Source: Cladorhizidae sp. MBARI D1340-BT2 (lineage: Eukaryota; Porifera; Demospongiae; Poecilosclerida; Cladorhizidae). From it: a DNA stretch of 64,000 bases. Location: assembly GCA_028752905.1 (NCBI GenBank), contig JAQNBH010000006.1, positions 22,554,311 to 22,618,310 of the forward strand, given 5' to 3'. Under the pieces are notes generated by a model. That model was not told the origin of the DNA and did no database searches. It saw only the letters and a list, made by a program, of their open reading frames with translations. Below, piece after piece: positions 21,930 to 34,131 of the stretch (within the stretch, counting starts at the first letter, position 1; every line of letters begins with the position of its first letter). The position numbers and the translations under genes were made by a program.

Positions 21930-22535
21930 TAGCTGAATATGAATGTGTTGCGTGTGTATATATATATACACAAGCTATATATAAATTGGAGTAAAAACAT
22001 GGGAGGAGTATCTAATATGGCAAGTAACTTGCCAACCCTCATTTCTCTCAGAAATTTGTTTTTGGTTTTTTAAATTAAATTTTACTCTCTAGCTATAGAA
22101 ATAAATTGTTTTAGCAACAAATCTATCATCATGGGAGAAGTAATATGACAAGTGAGAATACTTGCCATTTACTATAATCACAATTAGATGAACAATTTTT
22201 CTTTTGTTTTGCTTCTCTGGATGATGGAGTGATAGGAACAATTTTTCTTTTGTTTTGCTTCTCTGGATGATGGAGTGATAGAAGGACAGGGTCAGAGCAT
22301 ATATATGTGGTTCCTCAGCACCATCCTACAATTTAACTTGTGCAAAACTTGATTTAAACAATAAACATATTTCCAGGTCAACCATGATATCCTAGGAAGA
22401 CCACCAGAAAGTTTAGGATCTCCCAGTATTTCACAGACTGGAGAAAACTAAGACAGTTTATTGCATGAAAATGAGACATTCATAATTACCCAGAAAAAAA
22501 TCCCAACAAGAACAAACAGATTCAGTCTTAATTAT

Positions 22536-25500
22536 TTAAGTGGCACCCAATTCCCTGTCCCAACAACTGCCACATTTCCACTCCTCCTCCCGGTTGATGA
22601 TGGCTGATGGTGGAATCTCTGTACATGATTGTTGGAACCATTTACTAAACTTGCTGCACTGTGCCACTGTGAGGGCACAGTCATGGGGTTGTCTGCAAAC
22701 ACAGATCAATGGTTCCCTGAGAACAATTTTGAGCTTCTTGCTTGTGGCTTCTCGTCGGCATCCTTGAACAGGGAATAGTTTGATGTGATATGTCTGGAAT
22801 GATCTCATCAGGTGGGACCGCATCTTTGTTTGATCAAATGTTATTGTTGATGGGTCCACACCATTGCATAATGCGGTTGCTACAGCAATGGCGAATAAAC
22901 CACAGGCATCTCCAACCTGTTGATGCATGTATGGTTGCTGTATGGTCAGGTGGCTTCCTTGATATAATTCCATCCATGCCAGGCATTTTAGTGTATCCAG
23001 TTCTGCAATGATCCAACAACAGTAAGAACAAACAAACGAAAAAACTATTAATTGTTTGTCGTGTATAACTACTATTTATTTCACAAGAATTGATTGAATG
23101 GTAACACGTACTGTACCTATTTTAGTGGGTTCGTTGTTGTACCATACGTGGGCATCTTGCCATTAATATTCAGCTGTGAATCATATTTAGGTGAAATTGA
23201 CACTCTTGAAAGGCCCTGGTTCTTAATGTGATGCTTGAGTTGAGATACTATGCAAGTAAAAAATTGAGTATAGATTTCTAAGCTCACAACAGTAGTTATC
23301 AAGGAGCCCAATTTTTTAATCGAGAGGATTAAAATATAACAACACTGTTGGATCCAATGACATTATTCAATTTCCAATGCATGTCATAAAAGTTGTTGGA
23401 AATTGACAACAGTTAATTCTTGATCCACCTAATCAGAATGTGTAATTTTTTTTTTAAGTTTAGCATGTAAAATATTATCATTCAAGTTATTTCTTACTGG
23501 TTCCTGCATAGAGGCTGTCATACACCCGCACAGTCCCCTTGGGCATTCCTATGCTGGACACACAGACCCAGTGGCCGCCAGTATTCATTATTTGGATATA
23601 ATCCCAAACCGGAGTTCCAGTTATTGAGCCTCCACTTCCTGGTGCCACATACCCAATGGACTGGAAGCCACCCATCTTTGGAAACTGATTGCGAAGTAGA
23701 TCCTGCGCCTCATCTATGTGTGTGTCCTCTAGCCATGCTTCAGACAGCAGAATTATTAAAAAGTCACCAGGAAATTTTCTGTAATGGACAGGTGGTTTGC
23801 AACGCAAGGGTTTTCCAAGCATTCTAGGCACAACTTGTGTAACACTGGTTACAACACAGTCTGATGTTGGCTCACTAGAGAGAGGTGTGTTTCTATCAGG
23901 TGGTGGGAGGACTAGACTATCTTTCTTAGTCTGTCGAATGATTAGGCACTGCCTCTTATCTGGACTCCCAGGGGAGGAAGCTGTATCACTCAACTCATCA
24001 GATGGTCCAGGGTTGTTCGAACTGGTGTTGTGTGACTGGATGGAAGTTGGTATCTCATGTTGAACTGGTATCTCTCTAGTTAAGTAAGGCTTCAAGAGCC
24101 AGACATTAAACTTAACCTTCATAATGTTTTCGTTGTTATCCTGCAGTGTGCAGAGTCCTTTGGGTGAGACATGAACGATTACATAGGGTTCCAACCAGTC
24201 CTGCACCATCCTGTCTCCTTTTCTGGATACCTTCCTTGCATTCCTCTTTTAAGGACATAATCATCTATGATGGTCAACAGGTTAATAATATAAAATTAAA
24301 AACATCCAGTAAAGGTCGAGCTATAGATAAAAAATATATCACAAAAAACAGACAAGGACATTCTAACATTTATCAAAACTCGGAAATACATCTATCCAGA
24401 AAATTTTATTATTCTTAGCCTTTCGATTTTTTCTCAGAAACAACAATGGGACTCTAATTTGATTCAGCTTATATAAAGGCACACATTAAAGGTACACATT
24501 AATTCATAAAAACATACCTATTGCCGTTTGTAGCTTCTTTTTTGCTTGGAATCGAAATAAGCTTTATGCTTTGCTTTAGCTTCTTCAATTTTCAACCGTA
24601 TCTTCTCATATGTACCTATGTGATTACAAAATAAAACAGATCTGTAACATGATTTTTGGGGAGTGCATCAAACATTTTCATTAAACTATTTGTCCACCAT
24701 TTTTTGTTTTGTTACAAAAAAGTGTCAGCAATTTCATGTCATATATTTATGTTTGCCAGTCAGTTTTGTTCTTACATCTGCCACATGCTTCTCCAAATTA
24801 TATTGTATGTCTTCAGGAGACATAGTGAGTGAGATGTTTTCATAGAGAAGCTCCTGCTCATTCTCATGTTCTGCATTATTGATGGCTATGGAACCCCTAG
24901 CTGTTCGGTAGAACATCAACACAAATGTCTGTTGCTTTGTTGAAGACTGGACACTTGTATTGATACCATAAGTTGTGGGGAGTACATATCTACATAAGTA
25001 CAAAACATCATACATAGAAATCATAACTACAAGCAGCACATTCAAGGTATATGCATCCTTTAGCTGAAGGCTTACACCAAAAACCATGTTTATATTTTTA
25101 TTGTATAAGAATTTGGAAAATAATATACCGTATTGCTACAATGTGCAATTTAGAGATTTTGAGGTCCATAAATGTATAATGCGCTCTTAGTTTTGCGTTT
25201 TATAATAAGTACCACTAATTATAACAAGTTCGGTTGGCACTTTTCTGCGCACTATCCTGACCATCCAGTACCCTCTGCACATTTTCGTTTGCTCTCCTGA
25301 TACATCTGATCGATTCCTGCATCTTCACTAGTAGGCAAGGATTGTTTGAAGCACATTCGAATGGTCACACTGTAGTCAGCTTCTTTCTCGCTAGTAAACC
25401 GTCTGGCTTTTGGCTGCAATATGCACGCGGAATGTTTTGTGCGATAAAAAAGATTGCGAGATGTTTTACGAATAACAATGCAATCGCAAAACTTAATCAA

Positions 25501-26399
25501 ATTTTGTAGCAATACGGTAGCAATAACTACTATTTTTTATGCCTTTTCATAATTTTATATGTGTGTGTGTGTGAGTGGGTTGGTGTTTCAGTGTGAGAGG
25601 ATTCATTGGAGAGATTCTGGTGAGATTTTCTGGGGTAATCACAGATTAGCATGAAATGTGATATTGCCATCTACTGGAAGGTGGTGGTAATAGTAGAAAT
25701 CTCTCTATTAACAAACTGTCAATCTTGAAAAATAATTATTAAATATTGGTAGCTTACTTGTTCCAGTCAGATTGAGTATCGTTTGTATACTTGGACAGTG
25801 CCCTCTTAAGAGTTTGATTAGTCCGCTCATCTTGGCCATTGCTCTGAGGGTGATATACCGAACATACCATCTGCTTCACTCCAAAAGCAGTCAAGACAAC
25901 ATCATTGAGCTGAGTTATCAAATAAGTTCACACAAACAGAACATTACTCTACATGAATATTTATCAAAAGGAAGCAGGAGGAAATTTCCAGATAATCAAG
26001 ACTGAAGTTGCTAATAAAGTTATCTTAAATTGTGTTAAGTCTGCCTTGTACTCAATAGTCTAACTTTGCTCTTGTAAACAAATCCAACACATTTTCCTTG
26101 ATTAATTTTCACTTCTCAGACCACATACATGTCATTTCATGAACACAGATGGCAACAGTTTTATTAAGTTAGTTACCTGGTTTATAAATTCATGCCCCTG
26201 ATCCATTATAATTTTTTGGGGAGGACCATAACTGTAGATGAGCTCGAGTAGAATGCTTGCAACATCACCAGCTGACTTGGACTTGATTGGCCGAGCAAAT
26301 ACCCACTTGGTAAAGAGATCTGTAACAGTGCAGACATATATATGGCCTTCGTCTGTGGCCGCAAATTGACCAATGAGGTCTATACCCAAAATCTCCCAT
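22536..26399 (-). CDS. Spliced integrase (Ginger-like) fused to C48/Ulp1-type protease and PHD finger, copy A
   Basis: Exons read right to left. 26,177-26,399: GIDLIGQFAATDEGHIYV ... MDQGHEFINQ (first two catalytic Asp). 25,758-25,909: VYHPQSNGQDERTNQTLKRAL (catalytic Glu). Splicing gives exactly 35 residues between the second Asp and the Glu, so DDX35E. About 24,757-24,990: YGINTSVQSSTKQ and a Glu-rich tail. About 24,545-24,605: KIRLKIEEAKAKHKAYF. 23,498-24,260: RKGDRMVQDWLEPYVIVHV (integrase C-terminal beta domain), a Ser/Pro linker, then protease start with GGHWVCVSS (His) and VYDSLY (Asp). 22,536-23,002: QQVGDACGLFAIA (Gln, Cys nucleophile), then a PHD-like finger ICVCRQPHD ... WFQQSC ... 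WKCGSC whose second Cys pair and His are altered (F and Q). The last intron is phase 1 and joins cleanly. An integrase plus Ulp1 and PHD is known from Ginger-type elements. The N terminus (H2C2) was not found. Confidence 0.7.
25128..25517. mobile_element. 390-bp TA-flanked MITE carrying a minus-strand ORF
   Basis: Perfect 14-bp terminal inverted repeats CCGTATTGCTACAA ... TTGTAGCAATACGG are flanked by TA on both sides (25,126-25,127 and 25,518-25,519), as for Tc1/mariner-type insertion. It sits in an intron of the integrase/protease gene. Its interior is less AT-rich than the intron and holds a minus-strand frame (25,252-25,512) with KARRFTSEKEADYSVTIRM and LPTSEDAGIDQMYQESK, which looks like protein rather than noise. 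It could be a captured host exon. Confidence 0.75.
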
Positions 26400-26865
26400 C
26401 TGTAAGTATTTGCTACATAATTTTAAGAAAATCAGATGTGCCTGTAATTACCTGATTTTAGGCATTTTAATTATTATACAGTGCATAAGATTTGGATTGG
26501 TAAAGGATTATCTAACCTGTTTATTAAAATTAACCAAAAAATTATTCAATTTAATCGGTGTATATATGTAGCATCAAAATTCCCCTAAGTACTAACTTGT
26601 CCAATATCAGACCTATTCATGCAGCCTAAAAGTTTAGGCTTCTCTTGCCATCAATTTAATATGCGTTAGCACTCTCATGTAGGCACTCTCATGTAGGTTT
26701 GGCAGGTCAGAGATCATTCAGCAACAAACTAAAACTTGCCATATACTCGATTCTATACCTATACAGACCCTAAAAAAAGTATGTCGCAAAAATCGTTCCA
26801 ACAATATAGCACACATAAGCACAGTTCTCCAAACTAAAAAAAAGGTCGGAAAAATGACACGTAAA

Positions 26866-26910
26866 ATCATCATCATCATCATCATAATCATCATCATCAT
26901 CATCATCATC
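26866..26910. repeat. (ATC)n microsatellite
   Basis: Fourteen or so ATC units with one ATA interruption. The methionine run read on the minus strand is an artefact of the repeat. The surrounding 26,400-27,440 has no gene I can support. Confidence 0.95.
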
Positions 26911-27443
26911 TTATTGGCTGCATAGATTTCATTTATTTTTATGCCATTTTGTAGAGCGCTATCTGGGAAGGTGCCTTTTGGTGTCGCTTTAGAGAGCTAA
27001 TTAAAAAAAGGTTGATTTTTGCATATATAGTTCGTCTAAGATGCCATCTTTGAACGGCGTGCGCAACCCAAATTGCTCGATCCTTTACCAAATCGCTGTG
27101 TTAGATGCAGTGGATTGAGGGTATGGCTTTTGCAGTGAAGAATCAAAGAAGGATTGCTGAATGTAGTTACTGATGGGGGAAGCATTTTAGGATTGTTCCT
27201 TATGGCATTCTAAACCACTGGACCAATCTGTCCCAAACTTGTCATGCATGCATACCAACTTGACCTGGGAAGTAACCTGGGCTAGGTCTGACCAGGACAC
27301 TCCTCTTCGTGTGGGCATTGCAGGCATATATAGCATCAAAACAGTATTCCAATTCACGAAAGCTTTAAAATATATTGGGAACAAGTAATATGTAAAAAAA
27401 TTTTAATAAATTAAAGGACATATAGGGTTGGCTTTGATATTGT

Positions 27444-27768
27444 GCTGTCGTAACAATCACTCCATAACTGCCTCCACACCACCATAAACTTCAGCAATAA
27501 TATATTCTTGGATAACAATCCCTACATTACTGCGGACAGCAAAATTGTGATAAATAACTGATGCTATATAGCAGCACATTTTCTTAGCTATAAATCTCTT
27601 CATACCTTATGTTAGAGTAATCTGGATTTTATCATATTTGTGACGTCCCTCGTGGTTGTGGAGGTAGTAATATAGTACAAGAATATATTATTATTGCTGA
27701 AGTTTATAATTATTTGTGAGGTCATTGTGGTTGTGTGGAGGCAGTAATGGAATGATTGTTATGACAGT
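27444..27768. repeat. Inverted repeat (fold-back element)
   Basis: The left arm, CTGTCGTAACAATCACTCC through CTTCAGCAATAATATATTC (27,444-27,515), is matched in reverse complement by the right arm at about 27,683-27,768, with a small insertion in the right arm. The loop is about 165 bp. Probably a small non-autonomous DNA element; target duplication not identified. Confidence 0.6.
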
Positions 27769-27849
27769 CTAGCAATCTTATATTTCCCCAGTTGGGACTA
27801 ACATATTTCCAATGGGCATCTTTTCTATCATTTGCACATCATTGCTCAG

Positions 27850-29949
27850 TACTGACCCTGGATTAGAAATATTAAAAGGTCTAAAATTGTTTTACTTTGC
27901 TTATTTCTGATATCACTCTCTGTGCAATGAGGTTCACTACAGTGAGGGACAGATGGTGAGGAGTGTTCAGCAGAGCTTGGATCATCTGAACAAGGTAGAG
28001 GAGTAGAACTTTTGTCTGCTGATACACGTTCCATAGGCTCAGTTTCATTGATCAAGTCTGCGATATCTTCCCTGTCCGTACCCCAATTCATATGGACTAC
28101 ACTTCATCGTTTCATGAACACATGTATTCAGTTGATCTAGTAGTATACACACACACACAAAGCAGAGATGACCAAGTATGTGAAGTTCATGCTGCCATCA
28201 GGATGCCAGTATTAGGCATATTAGTACTACAATGGCTGTACTAAACACTCGTCCATAACCTATCAATAACCATTACCATGAAAAGTTCAGCTATATTACA
28301 TATTTATGGTATCTTCTTTTATAGTATCATACAGTCACCAATTATAGTTGTTTATGATCACTATTGTTTATGAATCACTATTATGAAAATCAAACTTACA
28401 CTGAATTTCTGGTAACCAATGTGACCATGCCATATCACATTCATTCTTTTCAAACCGACATGCAAGAAGTTCTTCAACTTTAGCATTTGCACGTTCCACT
28501 AGACCCTGTGATTGAGGGTGTCTTGGTCGACCGTTTATGATGGTGGCTTTCCCCGGCCAGGTCTTCACCAGTTTGTCTATGATATGATTGACAAATTCTC
28601 TTCCGTTATCAGATTGGAATATCTATACATAGGAACACTCAAGCATGCTGTAACCATTAATAATCAATTATGGGTCACACAACCTTGGGAACACCGAAAT
28701 ATGCAAAAACACGACTGGACAAGTTTTTAGCCACCTCAATTGCACTCTTGTGCTCAAGAGCAAACAGTACATGGAATTTGGACCAATGATCCATGTAGTG
28801 GCCAATCCAGTTATGGCGGTCGTCTGGTCTATGTCGCATGTCAATCAAATCCATCTAACTAAGACGATGCTAAATACCAACATATTTGGTACTAATAATA
28901 TTACCTGTCCTCGAGTCATAAATCCAGAAGAAATGATAGGTTTAAGTGTGGGGCACTGTTGGTTTGTGGCTTCTGAAGGTTAATCACACTACATAATTGA
29001 ACGTACTTCTCCACAACAGATCTTGGTAGACACGCATAGTTCGAAGAAATCTAGAGGGAGTATGGTGAAGACAGAGAATTGAATTACCTTTGATAACCAA
29101 AACAGATCACTATTATAAAATGTCGCTGGTTGTTTACCACATACTAAAACAACAGGATTAACCCATGGGTAATTAAATATTCACATTAAAAAGCTGAGAG
29201 GTGGATGCTTGCTGTATCTAGTGGATGAAACGGACACACCCATGTTTTTGCTACTATTAGAAGGATGTAGGTCAAACCGATATAAAATAGGAAATAGGTG
29301 AAACATAAGGATTCATAACATCCAAACGTCAACATACTTCATATCGAGTGTTTTATGTTGTGTCCAAAATGTAACTTGCTGTGTGTTCCAATTTTTCAAT
29401 AAAAGTGAATTGGAGGTTACTACTACAATAGTAGTGTTTTACTCATATGCTGCGCTGCACTGTCCTTGGACTCAATTGAATTTGGATATGACAAATTGTA
29501 TGTTTGCACTTACCAAAACCATATAAAAGTTAGAGATAGCAACCTTATGTCAGGACCTCAATTCAAATATTCATGGTCACCTGATTAAAAACATTTTATG
29601 GTTGACATGAGCTATACCCATATTATGCACAGCTTATATAACTGACAGTCAGTCACAATTTTCAATCTCACGTGCAATCTTTAGGTGTTCAACCAGTAGA
29701 GCTACACTGTACCTACAATATTTGAGTGCCAAAATGAGAGCATGCATCAAGGGCTACATTTCAAACACAAGATCACATGCATAGAATCTGTTTTTATATA
29801 GAAATGATAGACATTCTGTACCTCGGCTAGAGCCTTTTATAGCCCATATGACCTTGAACATCACAGTGCACTCTATTCAAAATAGTATGAAACTCTTCAA
29901 TGTAAGCCACTCTCCGATAATGACCAAGGATGGAGGAGTTATTCTCATC
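27850..29949 (-). pseudogene. Spliced KRBA2-like integrase gene (Ginger-type), with lesions
   Basis: Exons right to left: 29,822-29,949 DENNSSILGHYRRVAYIEEF, VHCDVQGHMGYKRL (zinc-binding H..GH part) then an in-frame TAG; 28,905-29,050 NYACLPRSVVEKYVQL, LQKPQTNSAP, then a 2-base insertion breaks the frame before ISSGFMTRGQ; 28,684-28,854 (171 nt, phase 0) MDLIDMRHRPDDRHNWIGHY and VFAYFGVPK; 28,400-28,622 FQSDNGREFVNHIIDKL, INGRPRHPQSQGLVERAN; about 27,900-28,137 NTCVHETMKCSPYEL. Catalytic residues D (MDLID), D (QSDNG), E (GLVER) are all present. NGRPRHPQSQGxVERAN is typical of KRAB-A-domain-containing-2-like integrases. A 383-bp piece including the second exon is also found at 36,323-36,690 without the frameshift. 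Confidence 0.7.
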
Positions 29950-31592
29950 CTGAAAAAAAGATTAGATTAAAATGACACCGTATAACTGCGATTCAGTAAA
30001 GCGTCTGGCTCATGAAGCGAATGGCTACTGGATTTCAATCAATTAAACAAAGTTTTGTCTTTGTTATTATCATCCATGCCTATAGATTGGCACTTGACTT
30101 GTGGCTTTAAACTTATAAAATAAGGAGACCTGTCTAACAACAAAATATGTCTCACTAAATATATCACTGGCTATATGGGTTTAATCACCTTTTTCTTTGC
30201 TGGTATACAAAGTACATCCTTAAGCCCAAGAGCAGGGTACTCCAAAAGTTAAAAACATTTTTGTTTCACCCAAAAATTGAATTTAGGATCACTGTTCGCC
30301 ATCTCCCCTTTCAGAAATTTGACAACAGCTTGTCCCTATGTTCTTGATATGGTTTTGCTTCCAAGGTTCCTTCCAGAAAGAAAGGTTTGCTGAACATTAT
30401 TCATCATAGGCATTCTCTCCTTCCATTTCTCCTTCCTACAACCTCTTCCCATGTGGGAGCAAACTTGTTTTGATCTAATTGGTGATCAGGTATTGGCTTT
30501 CGCGATCCTAGGATTGAGCAAATTCCAGGTTTGCGGGTAACATATATATTGTAATTGGCGAGATGCAACAATTGCCTTCAAGCAGTATATAGAAAGGCAG
30601 TGCCACAAGTGTTCTGTGGAGTAGTACTGACACAATGGTCCGGGCATTGTGGTAATAAATAATATTAACCCTGTGCATTTATACTTTGAGACATCAGCAA
30701 AACGTTGTCTCAATGTTTACAAAAATGCCTATGATCATATTTTTTTATAAAATATAATACTCTCTTGCTTTATGGTTAGTATAGGTAGATCTTCATTATC
30801 TTTCATGCAATTAAAGATAGTTCTTGTAGCATTGGTTGCACATATCACAAGAATCAATATTTGCATAATACTTACAGGTCCCCAGCATCCTTCTCTGTAT
30901 ACTCAAGTCATTATTCTCAATAGCTCATCCAAACACTGATGACGGATGTAGTGTTCTATTTTTTACAAGCTAGCATGCTGAATTATAATTTTTTTACTGC
31001 ATATATCTTGGAATCATCTTCCCTCATAAACTTCAGCAACTTATAAGAATTCCTATCACTATGGCTGCTGATTCCAAATCCCTGTCTTGGAAAGAATTCG
31101 AGGAATGTTGGTTTAGTAGCCATTGCTAAGAACTGCTAAGCATCTCACTTAAATTGCGTGTTGTTGTGCAGGTAGCTAATACTACACAGAATGCTTGTGA
31201 TACTGCATCTGTTTATGCTGCTTGTAGGAAACTATTGCATATTTCCATATACATAACTACAAGTAATAATTACCTACCTGACTGTATGCTTGCATAAAGA
31301 TATAAATATTATCCAGTTAGCAATTCATCTTATTTACAGAGCATTAGAGATTCAAGCCTTCATGGACTATCCTTGTCACAACTGTCAAGCAAAGATAACA
31401 GGGCACTCGACCTTCAAAATTAAGCCACTGCTACGAAAGGAACCAAGTCGTCTGGAATGATCCTAACACTGTCTTTTTAAAAAAGGAGCTTGGGCAATAA
31501 AATTTACTTGGTTGTGAGGCTCGTTATGGAAAGGCAAGGAACCAGATCTAGTAGAAGTACTAGAAACATGTTAAGCAATATTGCCAGCCATA
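29950..31592. other. Unresolved stretch between super-units
   Basis: Possible upstream exons of the KRBA2-like gene may lie at 30,290-30,400 (minus strand reads FFLEGTLEAKPYQEHRDKLL), but splice sites are unclear. From 30,898 the sequence is the diverged copy of window positions 1 to about 690. No other gene recognised. Confidence 0.35.
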
Positions 31593-32331
31593 TTAACGCT
31601 TTCACCGTCGACTTCATTTTGAGATTTTGACCTATCTTTACTTTAATTTTTGTATCTGATCATTGGTTCAGAAAAGTCCCCAGCAACCGCATATCACATG
31701 ATTGACAAAGAGTTACTGATCAACTTGGTGATAAATGTGTTGCCTAGCAACCAAACCACAAACCATTTTTTTATTAGAATACTTTTTATCACTGCATTTA
31801 TCGACTATTACAAGTATACTTTATGGTTTTTCAGATCAAATACTAAAATATGGTCGCTTATCGAACTGCAAACAGCATATAATCTGAAAAATGTACATTT
31901 TTTGGCATAATTTATGAATATTGAATGCCCTAATTTTTCTATTTTGCAGGATATAGCCATGTTTGTCAGTCTATAAGAGTATTGACTGTTGTCAAGCACC
32001 ACGAGGAAGGTCTGGCTGTATTGAAAGTTGAAAATTTCAAGATGTTGCAGAAAGGCACAATAAAGCAAAGACTCATCAAGAAAACATACGTGTACTACAC
32101 ATGTCTGCATGCATAAATGATAAAGAAAAGAAGTATACATGTACATGCCTAACACATGTACATACTACAAAAGCAATACAAAGAAAATCTCGAAGAGAAA
32201 AGGAAGCTAGTGCGAGTAGTCAGAGAGTGTGTGGAATTCCCTGAAGCATGTCCTTCCACGCACAGCACAAAGGCTAATACCACAAAGAGAGCAGTGACAA
32301 AAGGTCTTGTGCCTCTTACCTCTGGCCTCGA

Positions 32332-32531
32332 CTTCTTCCTTGGCCTTTTCCTCTTCCTTGGCCTTTTCCTCTTCCTTGGCTTTTTCCTCTTCCTTGGCCT
32401 TTTCCTCTTCCTTGGCCTTCCTTGGCCTTTACCTCTTCCTTGGCTTTTTCCTCTTCCTTGGCCTTTTCCTATTCCTTGGCCTTTTCCTCTTCCTTGGCTT
32501 TTTCCTCTTCCTTGGCCTTTTGCTCGGCCTC
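32332..32531. repeat. 18-bp coding-type tandem repeat
   Basis: About eleven units of TTCCTCTTCCTTGGCCTT with variants. On the minus strand they read KAKEEE repeats (highly charged, helix-forming) with one TAG; on the plus strand they read FLFLGL. The minus-strand reading matches the orientation of the ORF at 32,974-33,141 and is the more plausible protein, but the stop argues for decay. Confidence 0.85.
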
Positions 32532-32973
32532 GGCATCCAACACGCCCCCTGTCTCAGCGATCAGAAGGTAACAGTGATACTTCTGAGTCAGAAGATGGAA
32601 CTACATCAAATGAAGGAGAAGATGGTAGGAGAGATTGTAGGAGCAGTTGGGGGCGAGTTTGCAGGACCACTCGGAGGAGAGTTTGCAGGATCACTCAGAG
32701 ATTCAGCAGATTCAAGATCAGTGGCTAAACCTATATAAAAGATTATTATTATGAACTTTACAACCTAGTGAACTTTATAACTAGGAACTTTATAACCTAG
32801 TGATATATATTTCTGGCTTATTATGTCTCTTGATAGCTCAAATATTATATTCCATTCTATAGATATCTACTCATACTTACCAAGCAACTCATACTATTCA
32901 TCAGGAGTCATAAAAGCTCCATCAGAAGCACTGGCACTTGAAGTGTTTGGTCCAACATCCTGAGGAGTTGAAG

Positions 32974-33141
32974 TTAAAGCTCTGGACAAAAAGCTGCCAA
33001 CTCCTTAGGGTCTAATACCTCATCACCAAGGAAGGAAGACACTTGACCTTCATCATCTTCATCTCTATCATAGTCAGAGAGGTCGAAACCGCCATCAAAC
33101 AACAGCTCTAACACGCGAGCACGATCAAATATTTCAGCCAT
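32974..33141 (-). CDS. Short acidic N-terminal ORF inside the TTAA-flanked element
   Basis: ATG at 33,141 opens MAEIFDRARVLELLFDGGF, then an Asp/Glu-rich stretch (SDYDRDEDDEG) and ends in a stop after AAFCPEL. After the stop another frame continues with DVGPNTSSASASDGAFMTPD (about 32,895-32,960). An acidic, disordered N terminus starting close to the element's end is typical of piggyBac transposases, but no diagnostic domain is present, so the assignment rests on the TTAA ends. Confidence 0.35.
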   Translation of the reverse strand: MAEIFDRARVLELLFDGGFDLSDYDRDEDDEGQVSSFLGDEVLDPKELAAFCPEL

Positions 33142-33965
33142 TATTTTGCTTGAATTCAAAATTGTTTGACGTCACAGTTACCTACGTGCTACGGTTCTTA
33201 AATTTTTTGATGAAATAGAACAGTCCATCATGCACATTTACGGTAAGTTTTGAATATGTAGAGTCAACGGTTGATGTTTAATAATTATTAACGCGACGGT
33301 CACTCAATCTCGCGCTTCTATGCGGTGAAGCGGTTAAAACACAAACACAGAATCTCTGACTACTTGTACTTTTCATTGCGCTGCCTGGCACCAGAATGTT
33401 AGCAGTTGAATCGGAATGGACTTCCCTGGCTGCTGGGGAGCCACTCTCGAGAACCTGAACTGAAGCCAAGACCACCAAGATCACCATATTTTTTCTGTAT
33501 TCAGTTATTTATCACAACCTTTTTGAAATAGAAAGCCAAAGTTTGTACTTGTCATCAATAGGAGCCTCTAGCCCTAGATGCCTACTACTCTAACGCCCTA
33601 GCAGTTTTAGAACTTCTATAACTTTTGACAAACATCAGATGAAGAATTGCCAAGAAATATATATATACCATGAGATGTGTTTTTTATCTCTCATTTTTCT
33701 CAGCTAATGTTCATTGTGTATCAGTGTCAAGTTAAACAGAAACTTGGAGCTCTGGAGACTGATAATGTATTTAGGTTGTATGTGGTGAAAAATGGAAATC
33801 ATTGACTTCTTTTAATATCATGTAATTCTGACAGTTTGTCCACCTGTTCTTTATATATGCACGCAATTTATTATTTAGAGGATCACGATACAGCTGTGAT
33901 TTATTATCCCTACATATATAGTATGAATGCATTCTTGATTTATATTTTGATTACTGTAACTTTAG

Positions 33966-34131
33966 ACCCTGGATTGCCTACAAGTGCTGGTAGAAATATT
34001 GGGACATTAGAGGTCTTCCATTCAAAAGATCCATACAGGTGTATACTCTATTGTTGTATTTTCTTGATTTAATGAATGTTTTATTTTTGAGACTCCATCC
34101 TTCCCTGATGAGCAAGCCAGTGAAAATCTCG
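33966..34131 (+). CDS. Exon-pair module B1 (exon a 33,966-34,038, exon b 34,092-34,131)
   Basis: Exon a after ACTTTAG starts DPGLPTSAGRNIGTLE but at 73 nt is one base short of an in-frame length, so the frame is shifted before its end. Exon b (40 nt) after TTTTTGAG reads TPSFPDEQASENL with trailing G; donor GTAGGTG. Homologous to module A1 (1,299-1,453). Confidence 0.4.

Larger units (their letters stand above)
20568..24505. repeat. Segmental duplication block 2, copy A
   Basis: Near-identical, same orientation, to 60,096-64,000, where the window ends. Left edge is at GCTGCAGTGCTG; beyond it copy A has the hAT fragment and copy B continues the gag. The block holds gag 5' end, PBS, LTR and the C-terminal exons of the integrase/protease gene. 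Copy A has a 46-bp tandem duplication at about 22,191-22,282 that copy B has once. Confidence 0.85.
31593..33281. mobile_element. TTAA-flanked piggyBac-like insertion
   Basis: TTAA occurs at both edges (31,593-31,596 and 33,278-33,281) with imperfect inverted ends: CGCTTTCACCGTCGACTTC inside the left and, in reverse complement, ACATCAACCGTTGACTC inside the right. Copy A has homologous flanks (GCCAGCCATA near 690) and lacks this whole block. It contains an 18-bp repeat (32,332-32,531) and a short acidic N-terminal ORF near its right end. No transposase core is visible, so it would be non-autonomous or deleted. Confidence 0.5.

Noticed and set aside
26718..26909. Methionine-rich minus-strand ORF
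   Set aside because: Translation of the (ATC)n microsatellite.
32156..32738. Two overlapping plus-strand frames with FLFLGL repeats
   Set aside because: Created by the 18-bp repeat; the frame outside the repeat has no recognisable domain.
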